Part shown: piece after piece, positions 25,717-36,802 of the stretch
How positions within the stretch are numbered: the stretch's first letter is position 1
How the letters are laid out: each line of letters begins with the position of its first letter
DNA from: Tubiluchus corallicola
Taxonomy: Eukaryota; Priapulida; Priapulimorpha; Priapulimorphida; Tubiluchidae
DNA length: 64,000 nucleotides
Assembly (NCBI GenBank): GCA_030141605.1
Contig: JAQGDQ010000022.1
Location: 993,501 to 1,057,500 of the forward strand
Direction: 5' to 3'
Position numbers and translations under genes: made by a program
The notes under the pieces: model-generated
Told to the model about the DNA's origin: nothing
The model's input: only the letters and a program-made list of their open reading frames with translations
The model's database searches: none

Positions 25717-26670
25717 ATGCAGAAAAAAATGGTAGGCACTGTAGCAGAAGTTGTATGTGTCGGTTCATGCAACACAGATTTAATAAGCTATGTAGACAGG
25801 TTACCAAAAATGGGTGAGACACTAGCAGGAACTAAATTTTCAGTTGGTTTTGGTGGAAAAGGTGCCAACCAAGCTGTATGTTGTGCTCGGCTTGGTGCCA
25901 AAGTAGCAATGGTTGGAAGAGTTGGCGATGATTCGTTTGGTCATGACACAATCAAAAACTTTAAAAGTAATAATGTAAATGTGGACCATCTGTACATCAC
26001 CAAGGACGTATCAACAGGAGTGGCACCAATTGCTGTAGACAAAGATGGAAATAATGCCATCATTATCATTCCTGGAGCTAATCACTGCATTACCGTGGAG
26101 GATTTGGTCAAAGCTGAATCACTAATACAGACTGCTAAAGTGCTACTTTGTCAACTGGAAGTTGAGCCGCATATATCTCTTGCCGCAATGAAGCTTGCCC
26201 GACGTCATAATGTCACCACAGTTTTTAATCCTGCTCCTGCTGTTGCAAATCTGAACCCTGAACTTTTCAAATACTGTGATATTTTTTGCCCCAATGAGAC
26301 TGAAGCTGAACTATTTACCGGATTTCCTGTGACGACTGTAGAAGAGGCAAAATCTGCAGCAGTGTCCCTGCTAAAGAAACATTGTCAGAGTGTTATAATA
26401 ACTTTGGGTGATAAAGGTGCAGTTTTTGTCGATCAAGGTGAGACTGAGGTTAAGTATGTTCCTTGCAAGTCTGTAGAAGCTGTAGATACTACAGGAGCGG
26501 GAGATGCATTTGTGGGCTCACTGGCCTTTTATTTAGCGCAGCATGAAAATTTGACACGTAGAGAGATGATACAAAGAGCATGTGACATTGCTTCCATCAG
26601 CGTCTTGAACCCTGGGACTCAAAAAAGCTATCCAGGAAGAAGTCAAATTCCATCAGAATTGTTTAGCTAG
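25717..26670 (+). CDS. RBKS: Ribokinase
   Basis: PfkB-family sugar kinase that phosphorylates D-ribose at O5 with ATP, feeding it to the pentose phosphate pathway; cytosolic. The 317-aa product (human RBKS 322) has GFGGKGANQ at residues 44-52 (PfkB signature 1 region), NETEAE at 193-198, and DTTGAGDAF at 257-265, containing the anion hole and catalytic Asp263. The whole domain sits in one exon. A strong acceptor (TTTATTTTTCAG) ends at 25704, 12 bp before this ATG, and the frame is open across it, so a 5' exon exists upstream and may add a few residues. A second Met 12 nt downstream (MVGTVAEVV) is an alternative start. It is head-to-head with Smad2/3. AATAAA at 27522-27527 is a candidate poly(A) signal. 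Confidence 0.96.
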   Translation: MQKKMVGTVAEVVCVGSCNTDLISYVDRLPKMGETLAGTKFSVGFGGKGANQAVCCARLGAKVAMVGRVGDDSFGHDTIKNFKSNNVNVDHLYITKDVSTGVAPIAVDKDGNNAIIIIPGANHCITVEDLVKAESLIQTAKVLLCQLEVEPHISLAAMKLARRHNVTTVFNPAPAVANLNPELFKYCDIFCPNETEAELFTGFPVTTVEEAKSAAVSLLKKHCQSVIITLGDKGAVFVDQGETEVKYVPCKSVEAVDTTGAGDAFVGSLAFYLAQHENLTRREMIQRACDIASISVLNPGTQKSYPGRSQIPSELFS

Positions 26671-26918
26671 TTGCATCTCAATTGATTACATAACAATGTA
26701 TAACCTGAATTTTCTGCAAAGCTGTTTGAAGCTTGAATCGTTTTAATAATAGATAAATTGCAGTGTCATAGCCTTATACTCTTGTTAGTATCACAAGAAG
26801 TCATAACTCAGTCTGAAGCAACCAGGATGGTGTAAATTCAGATATGTTAAGTAAAATCTACCAATGAAATATTTTTTGTCTGTTCTATTGGTAGAAGTAA
26901 AGTAATGTATGTGACAAT

Positions 26919-27322
26919 GTGGGATAATCACAGAATTTTCAAAATTATTTTGAAGCTTTAGTTTAGTTTGTTGCTTGTTCTTTTGGCTTAGGATATTATA
27001 TTTGGAGCATTAGTCATGTTACTGATTCATGCCAGACTATCACAAATTTGTATAATAATAGTCATAAAGATTTTGTGTAATACCAAAGAAATAATGTCAT
27101 TTCAAAATTTTCTTGAAGTAATTAATCGACTACGTGGGGCAATCATAGAATTTTCAAAATTATTTTGAAGCTTTACTTTTAGTTTGTTGCTTGTTCTTTT
27201 GGCTTGGGATATATTTGCAGCATTAGTCATGTTGCTGATTTCATGCCAGACTATCACAAATTACTATAATAATTGTCATAAAGGTTTTGTGTAACAAATG
27301 TCATTGCAAAATTTTCTTGAAG
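26919..27322 (+). repeat. Tandem duplication downstream of ribokinase
   Basis: Two direct copies, 26919-27118 and 27134-27322, share long blocks such as GAATTTTCAAAATTATTTTG, TTTGTTGCTTGTTCTTTTGG and TGCCAGACTATCACAAATT, with small indels between them. It probably lies in the ribokinase 3' UTR if the poly(A) signal at 27522 is used. Confidence 0.85.
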
Positions 27323-28479
27323 CACTTCGCCTTATCTAGTAGGTTGTTGTAACCTTGTAGCTTAGTAAATTAGAATTGCTAATTAAAGGTAAACAAATTA
27401 TTTGAAAAACTTTTTTTCAAAAACTATCATTGTTCATGCCAAAGAAATGGACAGACAAAGTGTGATGCTTGTCAACTTTTCGGTTACTCGCATGTTCTCA
27501 TTTTCTTGTTAAGGCTTTATAAATAAATTAATAACTTTGCTTAGATAAATTTGTCTTGTTTAAAATGGGTTACTCAAGCTCATTCTTACAGGCCATAAGA
27601 TGTCCTCATCTTCCTGGTCACCAAACATGAAGTTAACACTAAAAGCCTTTTTTCCTTTTTATTACATTATTCATGAGAAGTGCAATATGGTGATTGCTCT
27701 TTAAAGGTTCCTGATCATTATGTAGTCTTACTGTTTGTTTGTACATTGTCCATAGCTGTTCCACATTTTAAAGCCAAAGAAATGAGTTTGGCTCAGCTAC
27801 AAATAGTTGCAGACATTGTCATATTGACGAAGTTACACAACCAAGTGTGCAAAGAGCACGAATTAGAATTTAAGAAATTCAGCTGGCCAAGTCTGTACAC
27901 CGATATAAAGTAGGCAGGGTGTTGAAAAATCCAACAGTGCTTTTGATATTGAGTAGAGCAGTGATTTGGGCTATGCCTGCTATTTTTTAATAAATATTGG
28001 GTCCTTTACAAAAAAAATTATCTGCACAATTCAAGCATGCTGCATATACCTTTGTAAAAAATTTCTTTGCAAAGTTTGCACGTTTTCGAACTGCTAACAC
28101 GGAGCAATCAATATAAATAATGTCATATTAACATTTTATATATATATCTGTGGTGGCAAGAATACCTACGGGAACGTGTCGCCATCTAGTCGGTGGTTAT
28201 AATAACTGTTATTATTTATAGTTATGAAGTTTCCCTGGCACTCATGTAAGCCCTTGCACAGCAGTTGGGGTGGGAGGAAATTTCATGGGAAATCGAACTT
28301 TAATACTTGGCTACAATGATAAAAGCCGAGTTGTATGGTTTTTAACTGCCACAATGGATTTACAGAATGGCTTACAATTTTAAAATGAATAAAGTGTTCA
28401 TCACGTAATCTATGCGTGCATGAGTGTGTGTTTACACATTTTTGTCCGAATGCTTTTAGTTTGTCTCTTAGTCCACTGA

Positions 28480-28604
28480 AACCGATCCAGTGAACATGGC
28501 ACATCGATAGTAATAATAATTGCATCAGCAGGGAGAAAAGCCTTATTCTTGACTCGGACGCCAAGAAATGATTGGTTCCTATTCATAAAGTGGTGATTTC
28601 GCAT
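28480..28604 (-). pseudogene. Possible Penelope-like reverse transcriptase fragment
   Basis: The minus-strand frame reads HHFMNRNQSFLG, then AFLPADAIIITIDV, which resembles the Penelope-family RT block (Leu-Pro, then hydrophobic Val-Thr-Leu-Asp-Val) that carries the first catalytic Asp. The expected Ser-Leu-Tyr-Thr-Asn that follows is not preserved. It is a short, decayed match and could be chance. Confidence 0.3.
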
Positions 28605-29154
28605 TATATCTTAAGGTAGTTCAGGTTAAGCTCGTTAAAACTGTTACTGTAACTGGGTCATTCGTATAAATAAAGCAGCAGGAGCCCGTTTTATGGCTTG
28701 CTATGTGTTAGGCGTTCCTCTCAGATCATATTAGTTTACAATATGGACTTTTGAATAGCAAAGACATCCAAAATTTTTAAGTTCATCCGTAGGTAGTTTT
28801 ACAACACCATGTGAGTGATTATTTGTTTCCCTGTTAATCGTTCTGTACTGCTACGTGGAATGCTACATTTTGTTTTAACTGGATATTATTAGTCCTTTAA
28901 ATTCCGCAACAATAGCTTAAAAACCCTTAAAAGTGTTTGCTTCGTTCATCACAAAATGGGTAACTTGCACGTGCGACATTTTTGGCTCCAGTGGGATTTG
29001 TGTGCTATTTTTAACTTTTTGATGAAAGTGAAATATTATGACGCCCTCAATCCAAAAAAAAATTGGTTTGTCATTTTTTCCGACCTCATTAAAGGCATTT
29101 TGAATCTGGCTCAGATAAGGAAAACGCCTCACTGTTAACTAAATATATACCTAC

Positions 29155-29441
29155 GAAATCACACGAAAGTGTATTTTGTGATACCAAATGCAAAATTGAT
29201 ATTAGTTTTTTGTGTGGAAGGACCAATTGCCCAAGCGACCCATTTTAGGGTTTTTCAGACCCGGAAGTAGGATACGCCTTAATATTTACTGCAAAATCTG
29301 GAAATTAGTGGAAAGGTGTATTTTACAACGCTGAATGCGATTCTGAACTCAGTTTTTCTGTACGGATAGATCTACTTGTCCAAGTGGGCCAAATTGCAGG
29401 GTTTCTAAAAATCCAAATAAAATGGGGTACGTCGTAATATT
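29155..29441 (+). repeat. Diverged tandem repeat, two units of about 135-140 bp
   Basis: Unit 1 (29155-29286) and unit 2 (29301-29441) align roughly across their length. Shared landmarks in the same order are GAAA-GTGTATTTT, AATGC, AGTTTTT-TGT, CCAAG, AGGGTTT and GGRTACGYCKTAATATT. Confidence 0.55.
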
Positions 29442-30398
29442 AAGCACAAGAAGTTGGTTACCTCATCTATATATGGCCTAGCCCAATAAAAACCACCTGA
29501 CAGTGCGAAACAGGAATATCAGAGCTTGTTGGAGCAGTTTGGAGTAGGTCAATTTTCTCGTTAGTGAAAACAAAAATGTAATGCGGGGTTTGTGAGGGCA
29601 TACAAAGAAAGAAAGTCAGGGATTGAAATCTGGTTGTGATTAATATAAAAAACTAATACGAACTTAATTCATCATTACTGCCGTCAAATCCCGGATCCGT
29701 GTTAGTAAGCAATAATGTCATGCTCATTTAGCTCATATATTCTCGAACTAACTAATTGTATCTGTCCTTAAAATGTACTCCGTCAGTAAGATCAATAATT
29801 TGTTGGTGAATCAGTGGTGTTGGCGATGTAATGCCGTTTTATCACTTGGTGCGAATATTTTAAGTTACTTTTCTTTTCTAGTTACATTACGTAGCCTTTC
29901 AAACTAATAAGCGTAATGCAAAGTAATATAATTTAGTATGGAAAGTTTTTTTGGGTTATACTTTAAAATTGCTCTTTTCTCCCTTTTAACTAAATAATCT
30001 TACAGTGTACCCACCAATTATCAATACTACTCAAGCATTCCACGAAGCGTTTCTCATAAAACAAATTAGTTTACCCAATTCTTTCTTATTACACACCGCT
30101 GTCTTGGAATTATTTGAATTCCTACACACATGGGAACTCGATTATTTCGTATAGGCCCACGTTATTTTGCAGAATTATAATGTATATTAGCCGTGGTGTT
30201 CACCCTATCTTTTTCTGCTACTGGTAATTGTTTGAGGTCTCTTGCCTTTACAATTTGGAGTGACCGAAACAACTCCAAAACGTAAATGCACACGAATCGT
30301 GAAAGTATCACTGCTTGTAATGGCATTTTAACGCCTGTGACCTTCATACTTTGCAAGCATTGACGTACATGTATTTACAAACCCTGATACTGGATATA

Positions 30399-30410
30399 AG
30401 CGCATGCGCT
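30399..30410. promoter_or_regulatory. Perfect NRF1-type palindrome upstream of FMO
   Basis: AGCGCATGCGCT contains the full NRF1 consensus GCGCATGCGC. It lies 210 bp upstream of the FMO start codon, a typical promoter position. Binding is inferred. Confidence 0.5.
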
Positions 30411-30619
30411 AATGCAACGCAATTATCTTTCCCAGGTAGAGGCGCCACCCTGTGCGAACAACTCCTTGTTCTGGTTTCGTGACTGCCCTTTTGTAACCTG
30501 AATTTTTCTTGGATATAAGCAAATGATTGTAATCAATAGCATGCACAACACCAACTTGAATTGAATTTATCAGTGTTCTTCCCATTTCATCAGATTTCAT
30601 TCAAAAACGTAATGTTATC

Positions 30620-32213
30620 ATGGGTTCACCGCAGAAGAAAAGAGTTGCCGTGATTGGGGCTGGAGTTTCTGGACTCGTGGCATCCCATATTCTGTCTGGC
30701 CGGCCGGATTTCGAGCATACAGTCTTTGAACGAAACTCGGATATTGGTAAGTTAGAAGGTGTAAGTTGACAAACTTTATTAGTTGACTAATCACTTGTTT
30801 CATTTTAATTTATGTTGCTCAGAATAAAACGGTCAAGGGTTGACCTGTGCATACACAGAAAGACTATAGTCATAATATCTAACGGCGTAAAGCCCAAGAA
30901 TCACACAAGCAACGAATATGTTTACACAGGTGTTCGTTATATTGTACGTGACGTTGTACTGGATTTCTTAATATCAACAGGGCGTTTCGGGACAAACTTA
31001 CTGTTTTCTGTTTATAGGTGGCATGTGGATATACACAGACGATGCAGAGCTCGACGGACAAGGACATAGAAAACACAGCGGTATCTACAAAAAGCTCATC
31101 GCAAACTTTCCAAAAGCTTTGATGGAAGCAGCAGGCCATCCTTGGCCTTCAGATGAGGACCCACTTGAGTTTCCAACCCATCAGAGGGTCCTTAAGTACA
31201 TACGAGACATTGCAGACAAGAACAATCTTCGCCAGTATGTTAGAACGAGTACTGAAGTCAAATGCATCAAGCCAATGGCATCCAAGGAAAAGTTCTTGCC
31301 ATTGCAACTAACTGTCGAAAATGTTCTCGACAGAAGTACTGAGGACATTTGCTTTGATGCTGTTCTGATTTGTGTTGGCATTTTCAACGATCCGTACACG
31401 CCATCACTGACCAACTTGCAGAATTTTCGAGGCCAAGTCCTGCATAGTTGCCAATTCCGGACAGTCGATCCGTTTGTTGGCAGGAACGTAGTCATCGTTG
31501 GGGGTGGATTTTCTGGAATAGACATAGCTATCGATGTTGCAGCGGTGGCAGTAAGTTTAACAATTTGTGTCAGTAATTGCGACACTTTCAACCTGAAGAA
31601 ACAATGCGCAGAAGGCATCCTTCCATCAAATGTACACGTTAAGTCAAGTATTGCACGCTTCCATGAAACCGGGGTCAAACTGACTGATGGAACAGTTTTA
31701 ACTGCTGATGTCGTGATTTTTTGCACTGGATATAAGTATAACTATCCATTCATACACCCGGACTGTGGAATTAGCGTGGAAGACTTCAAGGTATCACCAC
31801 TGTATAAACATACGATATGTACAAAACACCCGAACATTGTATTTATTGCAACGGCTTATATGCCTCTATGGTTTTCAGCGGCGTCTTGGCAGGTCCCACT
31901 TGCGCTGAAAGTTCTCGATGGTTCTGTACAACTACCAAGTGAAGAAGAAATGAATGCTGATACGAAAGCGGAAATGAACGAAAGGAAAAAGTGTGACTGG
32001 TATCGCGGAAGAGAGGACCATCATTTTTTGTCTAAGGAATTTTCTCCAAAGAGGTTTTTTGAAGATCTGTGTAAACTGGGAAACTTGCCACCTTACCCAA
32101 AGTTAATAGAACAGTTGGGTGTTGACATTATCGATAACACTGCCAAAAATGCAATGACATACCGTACACAGAGGTATACTTTAAGTGAGCTAATGTACAA
32201 ACACCATTTATGA
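30620..32213 (+). CDS. Flavin-containing monooxygenase (two exons)
   Basis: FAD/NADPH-dependent enzyme oxygenating soft nucleophiles (N or S) of xenobiotics or metabolites. Exons 30620-30746 and 31018-32213 join in phase 1 across a GT-AG intron, giving 440 aa; short FMOs of this kind (insect SNO-like and plant GS-OX-like) are about 430-460. The Rossmann FAD motif VIGAGVSG is at residues 11-18, followed by an acidic FERN end of the second strand and DIGGMW. The FMO-type FRGQVLHSCQF (FxGxxxHS) is at about 179-189. The NADPH motif VGGGFSG is at about 203-209 and CTGY at about 278-281. The C-terminus has no obvious membrane anchor. AATAAA at 32450-32455 gives a 3' UTR of about 250 nt. I cannot assign a specific subfamily or substrate. 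Confidence 0.95.
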
Positions 32214-32449
32214 TTTTCACTTTGCTGCTGTTAGATGATTTATTGTTTGTTTTTCACGCGATTGGCTTTCTTTACACACTCTATAGATATTCGATCTTAG
32301 CTCAAGAATTAGATTTGTTTTTCATCTTAATGTTTGTGCCTTTAAACGTCTGCCACGCAGCGCTGAATGTGTACGTAGTTTGATATACTTCTAGCGTTGT
32401 GCAAAGTTCACCATGCAAGACGTCAATCCATATCATAAATTCAGAGCCA

Positions 32450-32455
32450 AATAAA
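32450..32455 (+). terminator. Poly(A) signal of the FMO gene
   Basis: AATAAA 237 bp after the FMO stop codon, followed by T-rich sequence. Confidence 0.55.
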
Positions 32456-32534
32456 AATGGCACATATTTTGTTATTTCTAACTGTGCAAAAGATTTAAGT
32501 GAACATAACTAAAGTTACGATATGTTATGCTCAT

Positions 32535-33154
32535 TTATGTATGTTTATTTGATATGATATGTCGCCAACAGGGCCAGTCAAGATACATTTTCGAAAAATC
32601 ACACAAATTTACATGAGTATACGAGAGTGTTTTACTACAGCACATTACATCAGATGACTTCATAATATAGAATGACTTCTCTTCATCACTAAGCGTTACA
32701 TATTTAGGATACAGTTTAATTATAGAATTATTTAAAAAGTTATGTGCTACTGCGTACTTTGAGCAATGAAACAAGAAATGATATTCATCTCCATAACATT
32801 GAAAGTTTCATAAAAACGATCCTGCCTCGCTATCGGGGGTCCAAAATGACGGCCTATTTCGACTGCCAGACTGTGTCTGTGCGCTAGTTCTAAGTTTAGT
32901 TAACGATTTTGTGTCATAGATATAGCAAAGTTGATTTCAAAATATCCAAGCGTTTTAGATTTAGTCAGTAAAGAAAATTTGGCTTTGTTGCCCTGTGTGG
33001 CAAGAGAATTTACAGCTTTATTAAAATAACAGTTTTTATTGAAATAGGTGCCAACATATTTATACTCAGTATAAACATGGTGTTTTAACAATGTGCCGTT
33101 GGAAAATAATTGCATTTGTTGAGATGCAACAGAAGTTTCCTTTTTAAATATCAA
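32535..33154 (-). pseudogene. Non-LTR retrotransposon reverse-transcriptase remnant
   Basis: On the minus strand, pieces in three frames line up in the order of the RT C-terminal region of CR1/jockey-like elements: YKYVGTYFNKNCYFNKAVN with AKFSLL; then in the 32800s HRHSLAVEIGRHFGPPIAR; then GDEYHFLFHCSKYA; then a tail with SDEEKSFYIM. Frameshifts and stops show it is dead. No endonuclease part is seen. Confidence 0.65.
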
Positions 33155-36100
33155 GTATGGTTGACTTTACGAATTTCTTGGTTTAGTTCCAGCTATTTCA
33201 TTACTTTTTATCATCCAACTTTATCTTTCAACTTCTTGTAGGAGGATTTCTCTTTAAGTCGGGTTACTTGGAGGAATCAGGTGAGAGAAGCTCCGAATTG
33301 AAAAAATGATATTTCTAGATTTATATATAATGCGCACGGGAGGCTTATTTAGTTCCCATGCCAATCCAAATGGTTGCCCAGAATGAGCATTACTATGACC
33401 ACTCCCCCTTCCGTTATTTTTTCATAATTTTTTTTTGCAAACTGCAACTCTCTCATTATCATGATCAATGGCTTGTCAAGCTGTAACGTTACAGCCATGT
33501 CACTTTGCAAACCGGAAGAACAAGTTTACGAAATCTATGAATTACACTGCTGAACCGAAGGGAGGTTAGGAATGCTGGCGTTCTTTGCTCTAATTTAGTA
33601 AATATTTCCGAATCTTTGCTATTTAGAATTTCTTAAAGTAATCTGCTTTGCGGCATCCAAAATTTCGAAAAACAAAATAATTACTTGTATGGCTTTGATC
33701 AGTAGTAAAGCCGTTCACAGCTTGCGTACGAACGAAATAATAATAGGCCTACATGCATACTATGAAGAAAGTCCCTGATAAAAATCACACAGGAAGAGAG
33801 TGCTTCTGTAATCCTTGTGTAATTCTGCGTAGATAAAAAATGAAAATATTCATACAGTTATAATGAAAATGAGTTGTTCGCGCCGTACAGAAGACTAATA
33901 CTGCGATATATCTTCCTTTGTTATTTTTTCAAAGGAGCAGTTTATGCCGTTCATCAATCCAGTGTTTTAAGTGCCTTTCAAATGGAATATACGATTACTG
34001 TATATTAAACTATGCCAGACAAGAACGTCAAAATAAAAAAAAAAGAAAACAGGCCCTAAGATGAATAAAAAACACAATTGCCGGGCAAACGAATTATCTT
34101 GAAGAGGTAGAATTTTAAATTTAAAGAAAATTCGTGAAAGAAAGAACTTTTAGAAGGTTTTCAGGAAATAAGCGAAATCGAATAGCCGACAAATACAATA
34201 CTATATAGCACATTAGCCATAAGACGCACAATTTCTTGCACACACACTTTTATCCGTCAAAAATTGAAATTTTCCTAAACTAATTGTTCGAAAAGCCCAC
34301 GCTTGAGCGCATGCAGTCCATGGACAAAATTGTCGTTTTATGTGTCATCAAAATTATGTCGCATGGTTAGATTTTTAATAGCGAAAATTGGCCTTGAAAT
34401 TTTAATGCATTGTGCTTTGTGATAATGACAAGCGTTGACTACTATTTCGTATACCTGTTTCGCGCGAAATCAACTGCTTGCATCACGTGCATGGTAGCCC
34501 CGTATTAAAACCAGTTATCAACAACTGTTACCGAAAAGCCACAAATTTTCATCGCAATTTCCAATAAACTGTTATTTAAGATTTAGAAATGGAATTAACC
34601 CCTATTTTGCATTGATTGTCTATATCACAATGGCAACATAGTAAAACGCTTATAATGTTCGTTTCAAAGACCCACCGAAACATTTATTAAAGTGAATTTT
34701 ACTTTCCTAAGTTTTCACATTTATGTGTGTGTGCAGCGTGTCTTAAAAACTTGCCATCGATTGTTTAGTAGCATGTCTGTAGAGCTACATGCATATAGAA
34801 AAGTCGGGTAGAATAAAAGTGATTTTCATCTGTATCTGCTGATAGGTAGAAAAAAAATTATATTTTAACATCAATTTTACATGACTATGACCCCGCATAT
34901 CACGCTGGGTAGTAAGATCTTAATAACTAATTCAGTTCGCGTAGCTGAAAACGGCAAAGAACACTGCCATAGTTCAGTCAAGTGCAAATGATCAAGGTAA
35001 TGGCGGCCAGAGAGCACAGTTATTAGTAAGTTTAATCATTTTAATGAGAGCTGTAGAAATTGCATAGTTTGATCAATGAACATTTTAAGTTTTGTCCCAG
35101 GAGTTAGTTTTTCTTGATTGGGGACATTACAACCTCCCAAAAAGTAGAAAAGTGATTACTAATCACTTGTTCAATCTACTGTTTGTAAGTAACCTTCACG
35201 CTGATACAATACTTTCTACTAAATAGCTTTACGTTAAAAAGCCACTTGTGACAAAGCAAAAAAAAAGACTAGACACTACACGATAGCAGTCATAATTGTA
35301 AGCTCGTCAGTGATTTTCTCTATTCAGTTCATTAATACCTCAGAGTTTCAAAAAGACACAAATCTCTGTAACTTCATGGCTAATCTTAGTAGGACAATAA
35401 CACTATAAAATTTGCCATATACACTACCACAGAATTTCAGCCACTTAAATGAATCTGGTAGACTGCGGTTTCTATTTTTCACTGATTTTAGATTTGAAGT
35501 CCCGGAGTCCCTTGGATTTCTCGGCTTATGCTTCCCTTAATTCGTGGCGATTTCTTCGATACATATATAGTTTAATTAACCAAAGCTGACAGCGACAAGA
35601 AAAGTGGAAAAGTGAAAAATTAAGTTCTATAGTGCTGTATAATATAGACTGAAACTACTTTTACACGTCATCTCTATCTGACTATAGTGTAGGACCTATA
35701 AATAATATGTATGACGCCTTTTGCTGGTATAAAGTCTTTTGTTCGGCTGGTAGTTCCATTTTACATAATTGTTACAGCAGCAGTGAAAAATGATGAACCG
35801 TTATTTCTCAAAAAGTTACTTGGCTATGTGAAACATTATCTTTTCGAAAAATTGAAACACAAAAGCGTGTTTTCCTTACTTTAATTAACATTAAAATGGA
35901 TGTACGAAAAACTGACGCAGTAAGATCATATAAGATCTTAGAATGTATATATTTGACTTATTGAAAGCAGATCATGGATGAAGAAAGACCATCAAAAAGA
36001 ACATCAGACTTCTAGCGAACAAATGCTTCTGCAATTCTTCTGCCGGAACCATTATTCTTTTTCAGTCATCTCCTTGACTATAGCGGATATATACGGAATA

Positions 36101-36780
36101 TGCGCACATCGTAACTCTTTCCCCGTTTGCAAAGGACACGTTGCTCTTCTTATACCTGATTGGATTTTTTAACACCAATCGAAAGAGTTACAGGCAACTA
36201 TACAGGGTACTTTTACATTTATAGCAATTGATGCAAGCTGAATGAATTATTCATTTTTCGCGTTGGTCAAGGATAACTCCGTGGTAAATCGGGTCAGGCA
36301 ACAAGAAATTGAATACAAATTTGTCTCATTTGATCAAACCTGTTTAGTTGCAAGCAAGCCTGCTGAGCGATAAAGTTATCAGAAATTTGGCAAGGTTAGA
36401 AAACGGTATAACACCTATATTAAGATTGTATTTTACCTATTTTTAATGTGCTAATAACTAGATTTCGCTATTAAACTATAACACAATCAAAATGTCAAAA
36501 AAGAAAGCTAATTACGTAAATACACAACTTAGTCATTATTCGTTTCCTAACATTTCTAACTTTATTGTTTTTCATTAGATTGTGAAACTGCTATTATTTT
36601 CGATTTACATAAGCTCTAATGCTGCAATGTCATATAAAATGAAGTACGCATACGAATTTACATATATGACGCAAAAAATGCTTAATCGCACAGTACATAG
36701 ACGATTATGAATTTGAAACAAGAAACTTAATTTAAAACTGTGATTTCAGTGACTTGATTTTTTGTGTGTAATCTTGTTTC
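33155..36780. other. Intergenic region without recognised genes
   Basis: AT-rich sequence. The only ORF above 60 codons (35978-36172) has no recognisable features. No tRNA, clear transposon ends or long repeats were noticed. Confidence 0.45.
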
Positions 36781-36802
36781 TGCGTTTTTTTTCAGGTCCA
36801 AG

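Larger units (their letters stand above)
27323..30398. other. Intergenic region, ribokinase to FMO
   Basis: No gene is recognised. It contains poly(A)-type hexamers (27522, 27988), a possible Penelope-type reverse-transcriptase fragment (28480-28604) and a diverged tandem repeat (29155-29441). The remaining ORFs of 60-93 codons lack domains. Confidence 0.5.

Noticed and set aside
31181-31726. Minus-strand 181-codon ORF
   Set aside because: Antisense shadow of the FMO second exon, which carries all the recognised family motifs.
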